From the NCBI GenBank assembly GCA_913043285.1, contig CAJWML010000001.1:1-64000 (forward strand): a stretch of 64,000 nucleotides of DNA, written 5' to 3'. Position 1 is the first letter of the stretch, and the number at the start of each line of letters is the position of its first letter. Shown here piece after piece: positions 15,285 to 24,626 of the stretch. The translations under genes and the position numbers were made by a program. Source of the DNA: CAKZNE01 sp002695025. GTDB lineage: Bacteria; Bacteroidota; Bacteroidia; Flavobacteriales; Schleiferiaceae. The notes beneath the pieces are model-generated. The model was not told the origin of the DNA. It worked only from the letters and a program-made list of their open reading frames with translations, and searched no databases.

Positions 15285-17180
15285 CTATTTTACAATAGAG
15301 ATCCTTTTGGACTGGCTTACACCATCAGCAGTAACCTGCAGGATGTACATTCCAGCACCCAGGCCTTCTATATTCAGTTCGGCATCATCATTATAAGAAG
15401 CTGATTTTACCTCCTGACCTACACTGTTGAAAAGAGTTACTTCATACGCACCGGACACACCAGTAATATTCAGAATATCCTTGGCAGGGTTAGGATATGT
15501 CTTGAAACCTATTTTGCTGGCCTCATCTATTCCTATACCGGCATCAAGTGCCACCCAGTCTGCGTTTACTACACTCAGGTCACTGTTATCCAGCAAGAGA
15601 ACAGCCAAGTGTACTTTACCAGGATTATTCACCTTGTTGGGCAGGGTAACGGTAAACGTATGGTTTACGGTTTGATTTTGAGTTATGGTTGCAGGAACAC
15701 TTCCTGAAGCACCAAAGAAACTTGGGAAAATGCCACGTGCTACGTGATTGTAAACCATTTCGTTAGCCGGAACGGTAGCAGGTGAAGTTTGCCAGTTACG
15801 TCCACCTCCTGTTAATGCAATATTCTGGGACTGAAAGCTGTAGTAGTTTTCCTGTGCGTAGCCCGCGCTGGTACCGGTTACGCTATCTTCAATTACCACC
15901 AGGGCAAAACGGAAATCGGCATTGTTTGCCTCAATGGCAAAAGTTGCTTCTGCATCAAGGGTAATAGCCTTGGTAGTAGCATTGTAAGTATGGTTGGTAA
16001 TAACCACTCCGGCCGTAGGCACTACACTCATTCTTTCGTTGTAAGCCAAATCAAGATCCTGAACGTTAGGATCCGAGTTAATGGTACGGTCTACGGTACC
16101 TCCGGGATAACCGCCTTCGGCTACCAGACCAATGAAGTTGTTACCGTCATAACCCGTTACCACCATGGGATCAGCATTGTGTACGGCAATAGGAATAGTG
16201 GTATTGGGATAGGTGGAAGCCATATACTCCATACCTACAAGACCGCGTGGACACCATCCACACCAGGTACCCGTTTTCTCTTCAATAACCACTTTACGGG
16301 TAGGAGGATTATCCACTACGTAAACTGTTTTGGTAATGGTGTCATTGGACGGATTTGCATCTACATTACCATCTATATTGCTCAACCACATCTTAATTGT
16401 ATAACTTCCAGCGCTGGAGGGGTTGAAAGCCGTGGAATGGGCAACGTTAAATGTTTCGGTAGGGTCCACATTGAGAGCTGAAGCACTGGCAGTAGAAACA
16501 GCACCACCGTTTACGGTATAGTTGAAGTCCGCTGAATTAAAAGGACCTGCTTCATTCGTAAAAGTGGCAATGATTGCATGACTGCTACCGGTAGCCATTA
16601 CATCAGGAAGATCTGATACCACACCGGACACATCGTAACCGGTAAACACATCTACCAGAAGATCATCGATATATAGCAGGAATTTATCGGTAGAGTTATT
16701 GCGGAAAGCAATGTAAATAGTCTGACCGGAGTATGCACTGAGATCAGCTACACGGGTTACAAAAGGTGCATCCTCACCGGTATTGGTATAAATAGGAGGA
16801 GCTGTAAAATCAGCTACGGTATTTCCGGTCGTGGAAACATACACCATGTACCCATCCGGGAAATTCTGGTCAGGGGCTCCCGCTTCCCAAATCAGGTAAG
16901 TGCCTGTACTGGGAACAGCAATAGATGGTGTTACCATCCAGTCATCCGCCTGTCCGGGAGGTGCATACCATGAATTACTACAGGCTACAGTATCTCCGCC
17001 CACAACGCGTTGAACCCAGGCCGCAGTAACAAAATTCACCTGGGCATTCGGGGTCTTTCCATCCACATCAATCAGGTTGAAGGACGAAGGGATACCTCCG
17101 GCAAAATTCTCTGAAAATATCTGTGCATCCACATTGGTAAATACCGCGCATGCGGAAAGAGCAAGTAAAACTTTTTTCAT
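15285..17180 (-). CDS. Omp28-related secreted protein with T9SS C-terminal sorting domain
   Basis: 631 residues from ATG 17180 (MKKVLLALSACAVF); an upstream in-frame codon would bury the signal peptide. Order: signal peptide; a choice-of-anchor/cleaved-adhesin-like domain at about 20-190 (IFSENFAGGIPSSF...DDWMVTPSI...YIDDLLVD); a CARDB-like beta domain; an Omp28-like thioredoxin-fold region with TGTWCGWCPRG; and a type A T9SS sorting domain at the end (FKTYPNPAKDILNI...GAGMYILQV...KRISIVK). The C-terminal domain directs passage across the outer membrane by the type IX system and attachment to the surface. Strongly supports a Bacteroidota host. Confidence 0.92.
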   Translation of the reverse strand: MKKVLLALSACAVFTNVDAQIFSENFAGGIPSSFNLIDVDGKTPNAQVNFVTAAWVQRVVGGDTVACSNSWYAPPGQADDWMVTPSIAVPSTGTYLIWEAGAPDQNFPDGYMVYVSTTGNTVADFTAPPIYTNTGEDAPFVTRVADLSAYSGQTIYIAFRNNSTDKFLLYIDDLLVDVFTGYDVSGVVSDLPDVMATGSSHAIIATFTNEAGPFNSADFNYTVNGGAVSTASASALNVDPTETFNVAHSTAFNPSSAGSYTIKMWLSNIDGNVDANPSNDTITKTVYVVDNPPTRKVVIEEKTGTWCGWCPRGLVGMEYMASTYPNTTIPIAVHNADPMVVTGYDGNNFIGLVAEGGYPGGTVDRTINSDPNVQDLDLAYNERMSVVPTAGVVITNHTYNATTKAITLDAEATFAIEANNADFRFALVVIEDSVTGTSAGYAQENYYSFQSQNIALTGGGRNWQTSPATVPANEMVYNHVARGIFPSFFGASGSVPATITQNQTVNHTFTVTLPNKVNNPGKVHLAVLLLDNSDLSVVNADWVALDAGIGIDEASKIGFKTYPNPAKDILNITGVSGAYEVTLFNSVGQEVKSASYNDDAELNIEGLGAGMYILQVTADGVSQSKRISIVK

Positions 17181-17414
17181 TCTCGTTATTTTACATTCAA
17201 AAAAGGGGCTTAAAGGTACTAATTTATAGTTCAATTAACGTAGGATTAAAGAACTTCTCACCTTGTAAGGATCGAATGGCCAGCCAAATAGACCCGGGCA
17301 ACCGGATAGTTTACTCTCCTAAAAAAGAGTACACCCCACTTTAGCCTTCAACTAGTCAGTGGCCATTATTTGTTAAAGCCTGGGAATAGCCTGATGCAAA
17401 TAGTGTCAAAGTTC

Positions 17415-17570
17415 TTACGCAGGCTTACTCTTGCCAGGTACTGATTTTAAGGATGTTGCAGACTGCTCCTTATCCCTTACCTCTCGCCAGGCTTCCACTC
17501 CCCGGTAGCCAAGGGCCAGCAAACCGAGGTTCCCCGATTCGGGTATCCTGAATTTCTTTTCTTCTTTCAC
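17415..17570 (-). CDS. Candidate small protein with RIPESGNLGLLALGYRG motif
   Basis: Minus strand, GTG at 17570 to TAA at 17415, 51 residues: starts VKEEKKF, then RIPESGNLGLLALGYRGVEAW and a charged tail. The sequence is protein-like, and the frame continues upstream to a TAA at about 17614-17616 without an ATG, reading NARLRLRNYNFGA before the GTG, so either a GTG/CTG start or a decayed N-terminus is possible. I have the impression of similar small proteins in related bacteria but cannot name the family. The rest of 17181-17657 is otherwise empty apart from the OmpH promoter. Confidence 0.4.
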   Translation of the reverse strand: MKEEKKFRIPESGNLGLLALGYRGVEAWREVRDKEQSATSLKSVPGKSKPA

Positions 17571-17608
17571 GGCTCCAAAATTATAATTTCTCAGCCTTAA
17601 GCGGGCAT

Positions 17609-17640
17609 TTGGTGAGCCTTACCACTTTTACCTATTTTTG
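17609..17640 (+). promoter_or_regulatory. Promoter of the OmpH-like gene
   Basis: TTG at 17609-17611, 21-base spacer, TATTTTTG at 17633-17640 (exact -7 consensus), 20 bases before ATG 17661. Confidence 0.6.
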
Positions 17641-17660
17641 GCGCTTTAAATCCAAAATTG

Positions 17661-18299
17661 ATGAAAGCATTTAATACTGTACTGAGCGTGGTTCTTTTGA
17701 TTGCCGTAGGCTTCTTATTCTGGAAGGTGTACGATACTCCGGACATGAAAAGCGGGAAGTCCAATTCCTCAGAAGAAATTGCCGAGCGCCTGAACAGCGA
17801 TGAATTTGCTCCGGCCCGTATTGCTTACATCAATACCGATTCCCTGGTGAAGGATTATGAGTACCATAAAGAGCTGAGAGCCGAACTGGAAGAAAAAGCC
17901 AAGCGCCTGGAAAGCGACCTTTCCAGCAAATCAAAGGTGTTTGAAGAAAACCTCTCCATACTGCAACAACAGGCTGAAAGCATGAGCCAGGAAGAGCTAC
18001 AGTCGCACCAGATGGACCTGGAGCGAACCCGTGAAGGACTTCTGCGTTATCGTGATGAGCAGGCCAACCAACTGGCCCTGCAGGAGCGCGAACTGAACCA
18101 GCGAATAAAAGATGACATGGAGTCTGTACTGAACGACATCAAGGAAGAATATAACCTGGATTTTGTACTGAGCTTTGACCCCAACAGCATCTTACTGAAT
18201 GCTAATGAAGACTACAACATCACCGCCCTGGTGGTGGACCGTCTGAACAAGAAGTACCACTCCAAGAAAGAAGAAGCTAACACAAAAGACGGTAAATGA
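17661..18299 (+). CDS. OmpH/Skp-family periplasmic protein
   Basis: 212 residues from ATG 17661 (a TTG directly before it is less likely). One N-terminal hydrophobic helix (VLSVVLLIAVGFLFW), then IAYINTDSLVKDYEYHKEL, the Skp/OmpH entry motif, and a long coiled-coil region to about residue 165 (LEEKAKRLESDL...ALQERELNQRI), then the C-terminal strand DFVLSFDPNSILLNANEDYNIT. The family chaperones outer membrane proteins; here the N-terminal anchor makes it membrane-bound. It shares ATGA with the next lipoprotein gene. Confidence 0.88.
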   Translation: MKAFNTVLSVVLLIAVGFLFWKVYDTPDMKSGKSNSSEEIAERLNSDEFAPARIAYINTDSLVKDYEYHKELRAELEEKAKRLESDLSSKSKVFEENLSILQQQAESMSQEELQSHQMDLERTREGLLRYRDEQANQLALQERELNQRIKDDMESVLNDIKEEYNLDFVLSFDPNSILLNANEDYNITALVVDRLNKKYHSKKEEANTKDGK

Positions 18300-18700
18300 G
18301 AAAACTCCTGAAATTCGGTTTGGCGGCCACCTTGATTTCGTTCATCGTGGTTTCCTGTGCTAAGGATAATGATGACGACATCAACTTTGTAGCAGAATAT
18401 ACGGGCACCTGGGATTGCAATGAGAAAACAGGGATCAATGCTCCGCAGATCTATAAAGTGAATATCCAACGTGGCTCCAGCGACCAGGAAGTGATTATTA
18501 ACCAGTTGTACAACCTGCCCAACACAGCCGTGAGAGCTAATATTAACGGATTCAACCTCACCATACCCCAGCAAACCTCAGCCGGGGTGAGTTTTAGCGG
18601 CTCAGGAAGTGCTGACGCAGAATTCCAGCAGATAAGCCTCACCTTTACCGCTAATGACGGTTCGGGAGACGATCAGGTGAGCGCCACTTTAAGCCGTTGA
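18296..18700 (+). CDS. Small lipoprotein, lipocalin-like size
   Basis: 134 residues, lipobox IVVSC (Cys 21), followed by an acidic linker KDNDDD and a beta-rich domain (EYTGTWDCNE, VRANINGFNLTIPQ, SLTFTANDGSG). Similar small lipoproteins occur widely in Bacteroidota; role unknown. Overlaps the OmpH gene by 4 bases (ATGA), and its stop directly abuts the stop of the convergent barrel gene. Confidence 0.75.
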   Translation: MRKLLKFGLAATLISFIVVSCAKDNDDDINFVAEYTGTWDCNEKTGINAPQIYKVNIQRGSSDQEVIINQLYNLPNTAVRANINGFNLTIPQQTSAGVSFSGSGSADAEFQQISLTFTANDGSGDDQVSATLSR

Positions 18701-19429
18701 TCAGAATTTATACTTAAGCCCAACTACCGCTCCGTAACTGATTAATGTTTCCCGGGGGAAGTTATCAGCTTCAATAAGCGGGTTGAGCATATACTTGATA
18801 TTGCCCCTTACAATCACCCCCCATTCTTCAGTTACATTAAAGGTTCCTCCAAGCCCGATGCCTACGGACCAGTTGGTAGATTGGGTCCTATCCTTAAGAT
18901 TGTTGGTGAAGCTGTTCTCATTACGCGGGGTAAAGGTCTGGTCGTATTTATCCACAAAGTTCAGCTCTACAGTAGGCACTACCTCCAGGTCCAGGATATC
19001 CGTGATGGCGGTATTGAAGTTCAGTTTCAGCGGAACAGTGTACATACTTACCCCCACTTCCATTTTAGCAAGAGTGGTATCCGTACGTCCCTGGTATAGC
19101 ATTACATTATCCACACTAAAATTCCCTGCAGCACGTCCTATACCAATCCCTACATCAAAGGCACTACCTATGGAATAGAAAAAGTCCAGGCCGTAGTTCA
19201 GCTGGAAAGCCCCTTGTGCGTCCTCATTCGGCAGGTTAAAACCACCACCGGAGGGCACTTCATTATTGATCAGCCTCCTGTCCGTATAATTCGGGTAAAG
19301 GTTGGCAGCTATACTCCAGCGGGAATGCTTTACACGCGAGTCCGTATAATACTCCACATCATCATCGCCAGGCTGAGCAAAGGCCATAACCGAGAACAAG
19401 AGCGCAAATAACAATAGGATCTTTTTCAT
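18701..19429 (-). CDS. Outer-membrane beta-barrel protein
   Basis: 242 residues from ATG 19429 (MKKILLLFALLFSVMAFAQ, signal peptide). After the signal, alternating strands rich in aromatics and glycine, and a terminal VVGLKYKF, with the C-terminal F typical of outer-membrane barrels. Resembles porin-family/OmpW-like small barrels of Bacteroidota. Lies 28 bases after alaS on the same strand, so possibly co-transcribed with it. Confidence 0.8.
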   Translation of the reverse strand: MKKILLLFALLFSVMAFAQPGDDDVEYYTDSRVKHSRWSIAANLYPNYTDRRLINNEVPSGGGFNLPNEDAQGAFQLNYGLDFFYSIGSAFDVGIGIGRAAGNFSVDNVMLYQGRTDTTLAKMEVGVSMYTVPLKLNFNTAITDILDLEVVPTVELNFVDKYDQTFTPRNENSFTNNLKDRTQSTNWSVGIGLGGTFNVTEEWGVIVRGNIKYMLNPLIEADNFPRETLISYGAVVGLKYKF

Positions 19430-19457
19430 GATCGATACTTCAAAATGAGGTTGCAAT

Positions 19458-22088
19458 TTATGAATTCAGTAAAGTTCGGGCTTTTTGCAAAGCAGCATCC
19501 AGTCCGGAAGGATCTTTACCACCGGCCGTAGCAAAGAAGGGCTGTCCGCCACCGCCCCCGGAAATTTCCTTGGCCAGCTCACGTACCATATTCCCGGCAT
19601 GCCAACCTTTTTCTTTAGCCAGTTCATCCGAAAATGCGACCGCTATCTGAGCCTTGCCCTCATCTTCAACACCAATTACAGCGGCCAATGGTCCGGCTTC
19701 ATTCTTCAACTGAAATAAGATATCCTTCACCGCTCCTGCTCCCAGGGCTGTCCTTTCCACGATGAGTTTATAATCACCTTTATCTTCGGCCCGCTGTAAC
19801 CACTCGCCTTTGGCAGAACCGGCCTTTTCGCGGATCATTTCCTCGATCTGCTTTTTCAGCTGGGTGTTCTCTTCCTTCAGGTTGCGGATACCACCCAGCG
19901 GATCCTTCACATTCTTTAGTTCTTCGCGTATGGCATCCAGCGTGGCTACCTTATCATGCAGGTATTGGCGGGCTGCTGCCCCTGTAAGGGCTTCAACTCT
20001 GCGGATACCAGCCGCCACAGCTGATTCAGACACTATAACAAAAAGACCCATCTCTCCGGTGGCACCTGCGTGTATCCCTCCACACAGCTCAATGGAATCG
20101 CCAAATTTGATGGCGCGTACCGTGTCACCGTATTTTTCACCAAAAAGAGCCATAGCACCCATATCAATCGCTTCCTGCATGGGTATATTGCGGAACTCCT
20201 CCAACGGAAAATTATTCTGGATACGTTGATTGACCAGTTCTTCGATCTGGTTCAGTTCTTCCTTACTTACCTTGGCAAAATGGCTGAAGTCAAAACGCAG
20301 GTAATCGGGATGTACCAATGAGCCTTTCTGCTCCACGTGTGTACCCAGCACTTCTCGTAAGGCCTGGTGCAACAGGTGTGTAGCTGAGTGGTTATACGAG
20401 GTTGAAACCCGTTTAGCAGCATCTACCCGAGCTTCAAAATCAGCCTCGGGCTTGGCAGGCAATGACTCGCTTAAATGGATAATGATGCCGTGCTCCTTTT
20501 TGGTATCGATGATACGCGTTTGTTCTCCGCCAGCCTCTATAATACCGGTATCCCCCACCTGGCCACCGCCTTCGGGGTAGAAAGGTGTGAGGTTGAACAC
20601 CAGCTGATACAGCTCCTTATCCTTGGCTTTTACCTTGCGGTAACGGGTAATCTTTATCCTGGCTGCAGTATGATCGTAACCGATGAATTCTTCCCGGTCA
20701 TCTTCCCGCAACTCCACCCAGTCACCGGTATCCTGTTTGGTGGCACTACGGGCACGCTCTCTCTGGGCTTTCATTTCGGTATCGTAACCACCTTCATCAA
20801 AGCTGAAGCCTTTTTCTTTCAGGATCAAAGCGGTAAGATCGGGTGGAAAGCCAAATGTATCGTACAGTTCAAACACCCGGGCACCCTCAATTTCTTTAGC
20901 ATCCCCGGCTTCCACAATGATCTGTGCCAGGCGGCTCAGCCCCTGGTCCAAAGTGCGCAGGAACGATTGCTCTTCTTCACGGATAACGTTGGCTGCCAAT
21001 TCTTTCTGGGATCGTATTTCCGGAAAGGCCTCACCCATTTCACGGGCCAGCACTTCTACCAGCTCAAAAATGAAGGCTTCTTTTTTATGCAGGTACGAGA
21101 ATCCATAACGGATAGCCCTGCGTAATATCCTGCGGATCACATAGCCGGCTCCGTTATTGGACGGCAACTGGCCATCAGCAATAGCAAAGGCCACGGCCCG
21201 CACGTGATCAGCTACCACACGCATGGCCACATCCTGCATTTTATCCTTTCCGTAGGCCACCCCCGTAAGTTCTGAGATACGTTGGATCAAGGGGGTGAAT
21301 ACATCGGTATCGTAATTGGATTTTTTACCCTGCAGCGCCATACATAAACGCTCAAAGCCCATCCCGGTGTCCACGTGTTTGGCGGGTAGCTTTTTAAGGC
21401 TTCCATCCGCCATACGGTTGAATTCCATGAACACCAGGTTCCATATTTCCACCACCAGCGGATGATCATGGTTTACCAGGGTGCGGCCATCCACCTGTGC
21501 GCGTTCTTCATCACTGCGCAGGTCGATGTGTATTTCGGAGCTGGGACCACAAGGGCCGGTAGCCCCCATTTCCCAGAAGTTATCTTTTTTATTGCCGTTG
21601 AGGATGCGCTCTTCGGCTATCCATTGTTTCCAGTTCTCAAAAGCTTCCGTGTCTTTCGGCAGATCATCCCCGGCATCTCCTTCAAAAACGGTTACGTATA
21701 AGCGATCTTTTTCCAGGCCGTACACCTCGGTGAGCAGTTCCCAGGCCCAGGCAATGGCGTCCTTCTTAAAATAATCACCAAAACTCCAGTTACCCAGCAT
21801 CTCAAACATGGTGTGGTGGTAGGTGTCGTGACCCACCTCTTCCAGGTCATTGTGCTTACCGCTTACGCGCAGGCATTTCTGGGTATCGGCCACTCTTTTA
21901 TCCCTGACCTCCACATTACCGAGAAATGCATCCTTGAACTGGTTCATGCCGGCATTGGTGAACATCAGCGTAGGGTCACCCTTGATGACAATGGGTGCGG
22001 AGGGTACCACTTCATGTCCCTTGGATGTGAAAAATTCGAGGAAAGTCTTGCGAACGGAATGCGCTGTCCACCGAGCCTGCTGATTCAT
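19458..22088 (-). CDS. alaS: Alanyl-tRNA synthetase
   Basis: 876 residues, the usual length. Charges tRNA-Ala with alanine. Class II catalytic core at the N-terminus (MFTNAGMNQFKDAFLG; HHTMFEMLGNWSFGDYFK; GAGYVIRRILRRAIRYG), editing domain with the zinc motif HSATHLLHQAL and CGGIHAGATGEMG, and C-Ala domain with ISGGGGGQPFFATAGG. Divergent from the M23 peptidase gene with 135 bases between. Confidence 0.98.
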   Translation of the reverse strand: MNQQARWTAHSVRKTFLEFFTSKGHEVVPSAPIVIKGDPTLMFTNAGMNQFKDAFLGNVEVRDKRVADTQKCLRVSGKHNDLEEVGHDTYHHTMFEMLGNWSFGDYFKKDAIAWAWELLTEVYGLEKDRLYVTVFEGDAGDDLPKDTEAFENWKQWIAEERILNGNKKDNFWEMGATGPCGPSSEIHIDLRSDEERAQVDGRTLVNHDHPLVVEIWNLVFMEFNRMADGSLKKLPAKHVDTGMGFERLCMALQGKKSNYDTDVFTPLIQRISELTGVAYGKDKMQDVAMRVVADHVRAVAFAIADGQLPSNNGAGYVIRRILRRAIRYGFSYLHKKEAFIFELVEVLAREMGEAFPEIRSQKELAANVIREEEQSFLRTLDQGLSRLAQIIVEAGDAKEIEGARVFELYDTFGFPPDLTALILKEKGFSFDEGGYDTEMKAQRERARSATKQDTGDWVELREDDREEFIGYDHTAARIKITRYRKVKAKDKELYQLVFNLTPFYPEGGGQVGDTGIIEAGGEQTRIIDTKKEHGIIIHLSESLPAKPEADFEARVDAAKRVSTSYNHSATHLLHQALREVLGTHVEQKGSLVHPDYLRFDFSHFAKVSKEELNQIEELVNQRIQNNFPLEEFRNIPMQEAIDMGAMALFGEKYGDTVRAIKFGDSIELCGGIHAGATGEMGLFVIVSESAVAAGIRRVEALTGAAARQYLHDKVATLDAIREELKNVKDPLGGIRNLKEENTQLKKQIEEMIREKAGSAKGEWLQRAEDKGDYKLIVERTALGAGAVKDILFQLKNEAGPLAAVIGVEDEGKAQIAVAFSDELAKEKGWHAGNMVRELAKEISGGGGGQPFFATAGGKDPSGLDAALQKARTLLNS

Positions 22089-22223
22089 AAGCTTTTAAAC
22101 AAAGATTTGTTTATTGTGTATTTTTGACTCTCTCAAAACACTTGATTTAGCGCTATATTCGCTGAAAAGCCCGTGCTTTGAGAAAGCTTTTTAACAGTTG
22201 CCAAAAGTAGGAAATATAGGGTA

Positions 22224-23195
22224 ATGGCTAAGGTAAAGTACTACTACGATCCTAAAACGTTATCGTACCGTAAAATTGAAAAGGATACCCGCTACCGACT
22301 TCAGCGTACGGGGGCCTTTCTGGTGGCTTCGGCCCTTCTGGCCGGCATCTTCCTTTTTGTAGCGGATACTTTCATTGATTCTCCCAAGGAAAAACGGTTG
22401 AAGCGGGAACTGGAGAACATGCGCATACAGTATGACATCCTGGATCAGCGGCTGGACCATGTAGCCGAAGTTCTGGAGGACCTGGAGCAGCGTGATGACA
22501 ATATTTACCGGGTAATATTTGAAGCGGAACCCATTCCCAACAGCATCCGTAAGGCGGGCTTTGGAGGCGCCAACCGCTATAAGAAACTGGAAGGCTACCA
22601 GAATTCGGAACTCATCAAGGAAGCCTCCATGAAACTGGACCGTATCACCAAGCAGGTATATGTACAATCCAAATCATTTGACGAGCTGGTTGAACTGGCA
22701 GAGAACAAAGGCAAACTGCTGGAAGCCATTCCGGCCATACAGCCTGTAGCCAACGAAGACCTCAACCGCCTGGCCTCGGGTTACGGTTTTCGGCTGGACC
22801 CCTTTACCAAGGCTCCTAAAATGCACTTCGGTATGGACTTTTCCGCTGACATCGGCACCCCGGTTTACGCCACTGGTGATGGCGTGGTAGAGCGGGCAGA
22901 TAATAAATCCAGCGGTTTCGGTAACCACATTCGTCTTGACCATGGCTTTGGATACCTCACCTTATATGCTCACCTGAGTGAGTACAATGTTCGCGTAGGG
23001 CAAAAGGTAAAGCGGGGTGAAGTGATCGGCTACGTAGGTAATACGGGGCGTTCAAGAGGTCCGCACCTGCATTACGAAGTATGGCTGAATGAAGAACGGC
23101 TGAACCCCGTGAACTTCTACTACGGTGAGCTATCACCCGAAGAGTTCAGCACCATCATACAAATGGCTAACCAGGCTAACCAATCCTTCGACTAA
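22224..23195 (+). CDS. M23-family (LytM) peptidoglycan endopeptidase, membrane-anchored
   Basis: 323 residues. Basic N-terminus, transmembrane helix ~29-49, coiled coil ~52-95 (KRLKRELENMRIQYDILDQR), and a LytM domain ~185-300 with HFGMDFSADIGTPVYA (H..D zinc ligands), LYAHLS and HLHYEVW (HxH). All zinc and catalytic residues are present, so it is likely active in cutting peptide cross-links in cell growth or division. The next gene, a MerR-type regulator, starts within its stop codon (TAATG). Confidence 0.92.
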   Translation: MAKVKYYYDPKTLSYRKIEKDTRYRLQRTGAFLVASALLAGIFLFVADTFIDSPKEKRLKRELENMRIQYDILDQRLDHVAEVLEDLEQRDDNIYRVIFEAEPIPNSIRKAGFGGANRYKKLEGYQNSELIKEASMKLDRITKQVYVQSKSFDELVELAENKGKLLEAIPAIQPVANEDLNRLASGYGFRLDPFTKAPKMHFGMDFSADIGTPVYATGDGVVERADNKSSGFGNHIRLDHGFGYLTLYAHLSEYNVRVGQKVKRGEVIGYVGNTGRSRGPHLHYEVWLNEERLNPVNFYYGELSPEEFSTIIQMANQANQSFD

Positions 23196-23527
23196 TGGCA
23201 CTGGACGGAGATATCGAAAGGCGCTACTACACCATTGGGGAGGTAGCCCGTATGTTTGAGGTGAATACCTCACTTATCCGTTTCTGGGAGAAGGAATTTG
23301 ACGTACTCAAGCCCAAAAAGAACAAAAAGGGAAACCGGCTTTTTACCCAAAAAGACGTGGAGAACCTGAAAGTGATCCATCACCTGGTGAAAGAACGCGG
23401 CTTTACGCTGAAAGGCGCCCAGACCAAAATGCGCCAGAATATGGACGATACGGCCAAAACCACCGAAGTGGTGGATAAGCTGAAGGCTATCAAGCAGGCA
23501 CTGCTGGAAATCAAGCGGGAATTGTAA
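23195..23527 (+). CDS. MerR-family transcriptional regulator
   Basis: 110 residues. RRYYTIGEVARMFEVNTSLIRFWEKEF is the MerR helix-turn-helix (residues ~9-36), followed by the wing KPKKNKKGNRLFTQKDVENLKVI and a short coiled dimer helix. No effector-binding cysteines or C-terminal ligand domain. This M23-MerR pairing is common in Bacteroidota. Start overlaps the M23 stop by one base. Confidence 0.92.
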   Translation: MALDGDIERRYYTIGEVARMFEVNTSLIRFWEKEFDVLKPKKNKKGNRLFTQKDVENLKVIHHLVKERGFTLKGAQTKMRQNMDDTAKTTEVVDKLKAIKQALLEIKREL

Positions 23528-23582
23528 GTTCTCCGCAGGCAACGATATAATCTTTAATTTTACGGTATAATTCAATCAACAA

Positions 23583-24179
23583 ATGAAAAAAGGCTTAATA
23601 ACATTACTCGTAATTGGTGGGATACTACTCATCGGTTACTTCTGGTTCAAGGGGGTTTATAATTCTATGGTAGAAAAGCAGGAAGCTACTACCGGGCAAT
23701 GGGCCAACGTAGAAACAGCGTATCAACGCAGGGCCGACCTTATCCCCAACCTGGTGCGCACGGTAAAGGGGTATGCCGACTTTGAGCAGGAAACCCTCAC
23801 CCAGGTTATCGAGGCCCGTAGCAAAGCCACTTCCATTAATGTGGATGCCAATGACCTGGACCCGCAACAACTCCAGAAATTCCAGGCTGCACAAGACCAG
23901 CTTAGCGGAGCTTTGAGCAGGTTGTTAGTAACCATTGAACGATACCCTGACCTTAAGGCCAACCAGAATTTCCTGGAGCTGCAATCGCAGCTAGAGGGCA
24001 CGGAAAACCGCATCTCTGTAGAGCGCAGAAGGTTTAATGAAGGGGTAAAGGATTACAATACCTACATCCGCAAATTCCCACAAACCTTAGTAGCCGGAAT
24101 GACCGGCTTTGAAAAGAAAGGATACTTTGAAGCAGCTGAAGGTTCTGATGTAGCTCCCGAGGTGAATTTTGACTCGTAA
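23583..24179 (+). CDS. lemA: LemA family protein
   Basis: 198 residues. One N-terminal membrane helix (LITLLVIGGILLIGYFW), then QWANVETAYQRRADLIPNLVRTVKGYADFE and ERYPDLKANQNFLELQSQLEGTENRI, the LemA core helices. Typically faces the periplasm with a helical bundle; biochemical role unclear. First gene of a LemA-TPM-TPM operon. Confidence 0.95.
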   Translation: MKKGLITLLVIGGILLIGYFWFKGVYNSMVEKQEATTGQWANVETAYQRRADLIPNLVRTVKGYADFEQETLTQVIEARSKATSINVDANDLDPQQLQKFQAAQDQLSGALSRLLVTIERYPDLKANQNFLELQSQLEGTENRISVERRRFNEGVKDYNTYIRKFPQTLVAGMTGFEKKGYFEAAEGSDVAPEVNFDS

Positions 24180-24622
24180 TGGATAAAGGCAAAGCAGAGA
24201 ATTTTTTCACCCCCGAAGAAGAAGCGGAAATAGTTCAGGCCATTAAGAGTGCCGAGAAACAAACCTCCGGTGAAATACGGGTACACCTGGAAAACCAGGC
24301 TAAGGAAGACAACCTGAAACATGCTCAAAAGGTGTTTCACCAGGTAGGCATGGACCAGACCGAATTGCGCAATGGAGTGCTTTTTTACCTGGCTGTGCAG
24401 GATCACCAGTTTTCCATTATTGGCGATAAGGGTATCAATGAGGTAACACCCGATGATTTCTGGGACAACATCCGCAATGTGATGCAGGACCACTTCAAGA
24501 AAGGAGCATTCGTGCAGGGGCTGGTCAGTGGCATTGGCATGGCCGGAGAGGCTTTAAAAACCTACTTCCCCTATCAGAAAGACGATACCAACGAGCTCCC
24601 CGATCAAATCTCCAAATCCTAG
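24179..24622 (+). CDS. TPM-domain protein, cytoplasmic-type
   Basis: 147 residues, no signal peptide. FFTPEEEAEIVQAIKSAEKQTSGEIRVHLE and RNGVLFYLAVQDHQFSIIGDKGINE are marks of the TPM (TLP18.3/Psb32/MOLO-1) domain. Overlaps the lemA stop by one base (TAATG). Together with lemA and the following YgcG-like gene it forms a conserved three-gene unit in Bacteroidota; role unknown. Confidence 0.9.
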   Translation: MDKGKAENFFTPEEEAEIVQAIKSAEKQTSGEIRVHLENQAKEDNLKHAQKVFHQVGMDQTELRNGVLFYLAVQDHQFSIIGDKGINEVTPDDFWDNIRNVMQDHFKKGAFVQGLVSGIGMAGEALKTYFPYQKDDTNELPDQISKS

Positions 24623-24626
24623 AACC

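Noticed and set aside
20475..21125. 216-residue antisense frame in alaS
   Set aside because: Shadow of the alaS codon pattern; the opposite strand carries all class II motifs.
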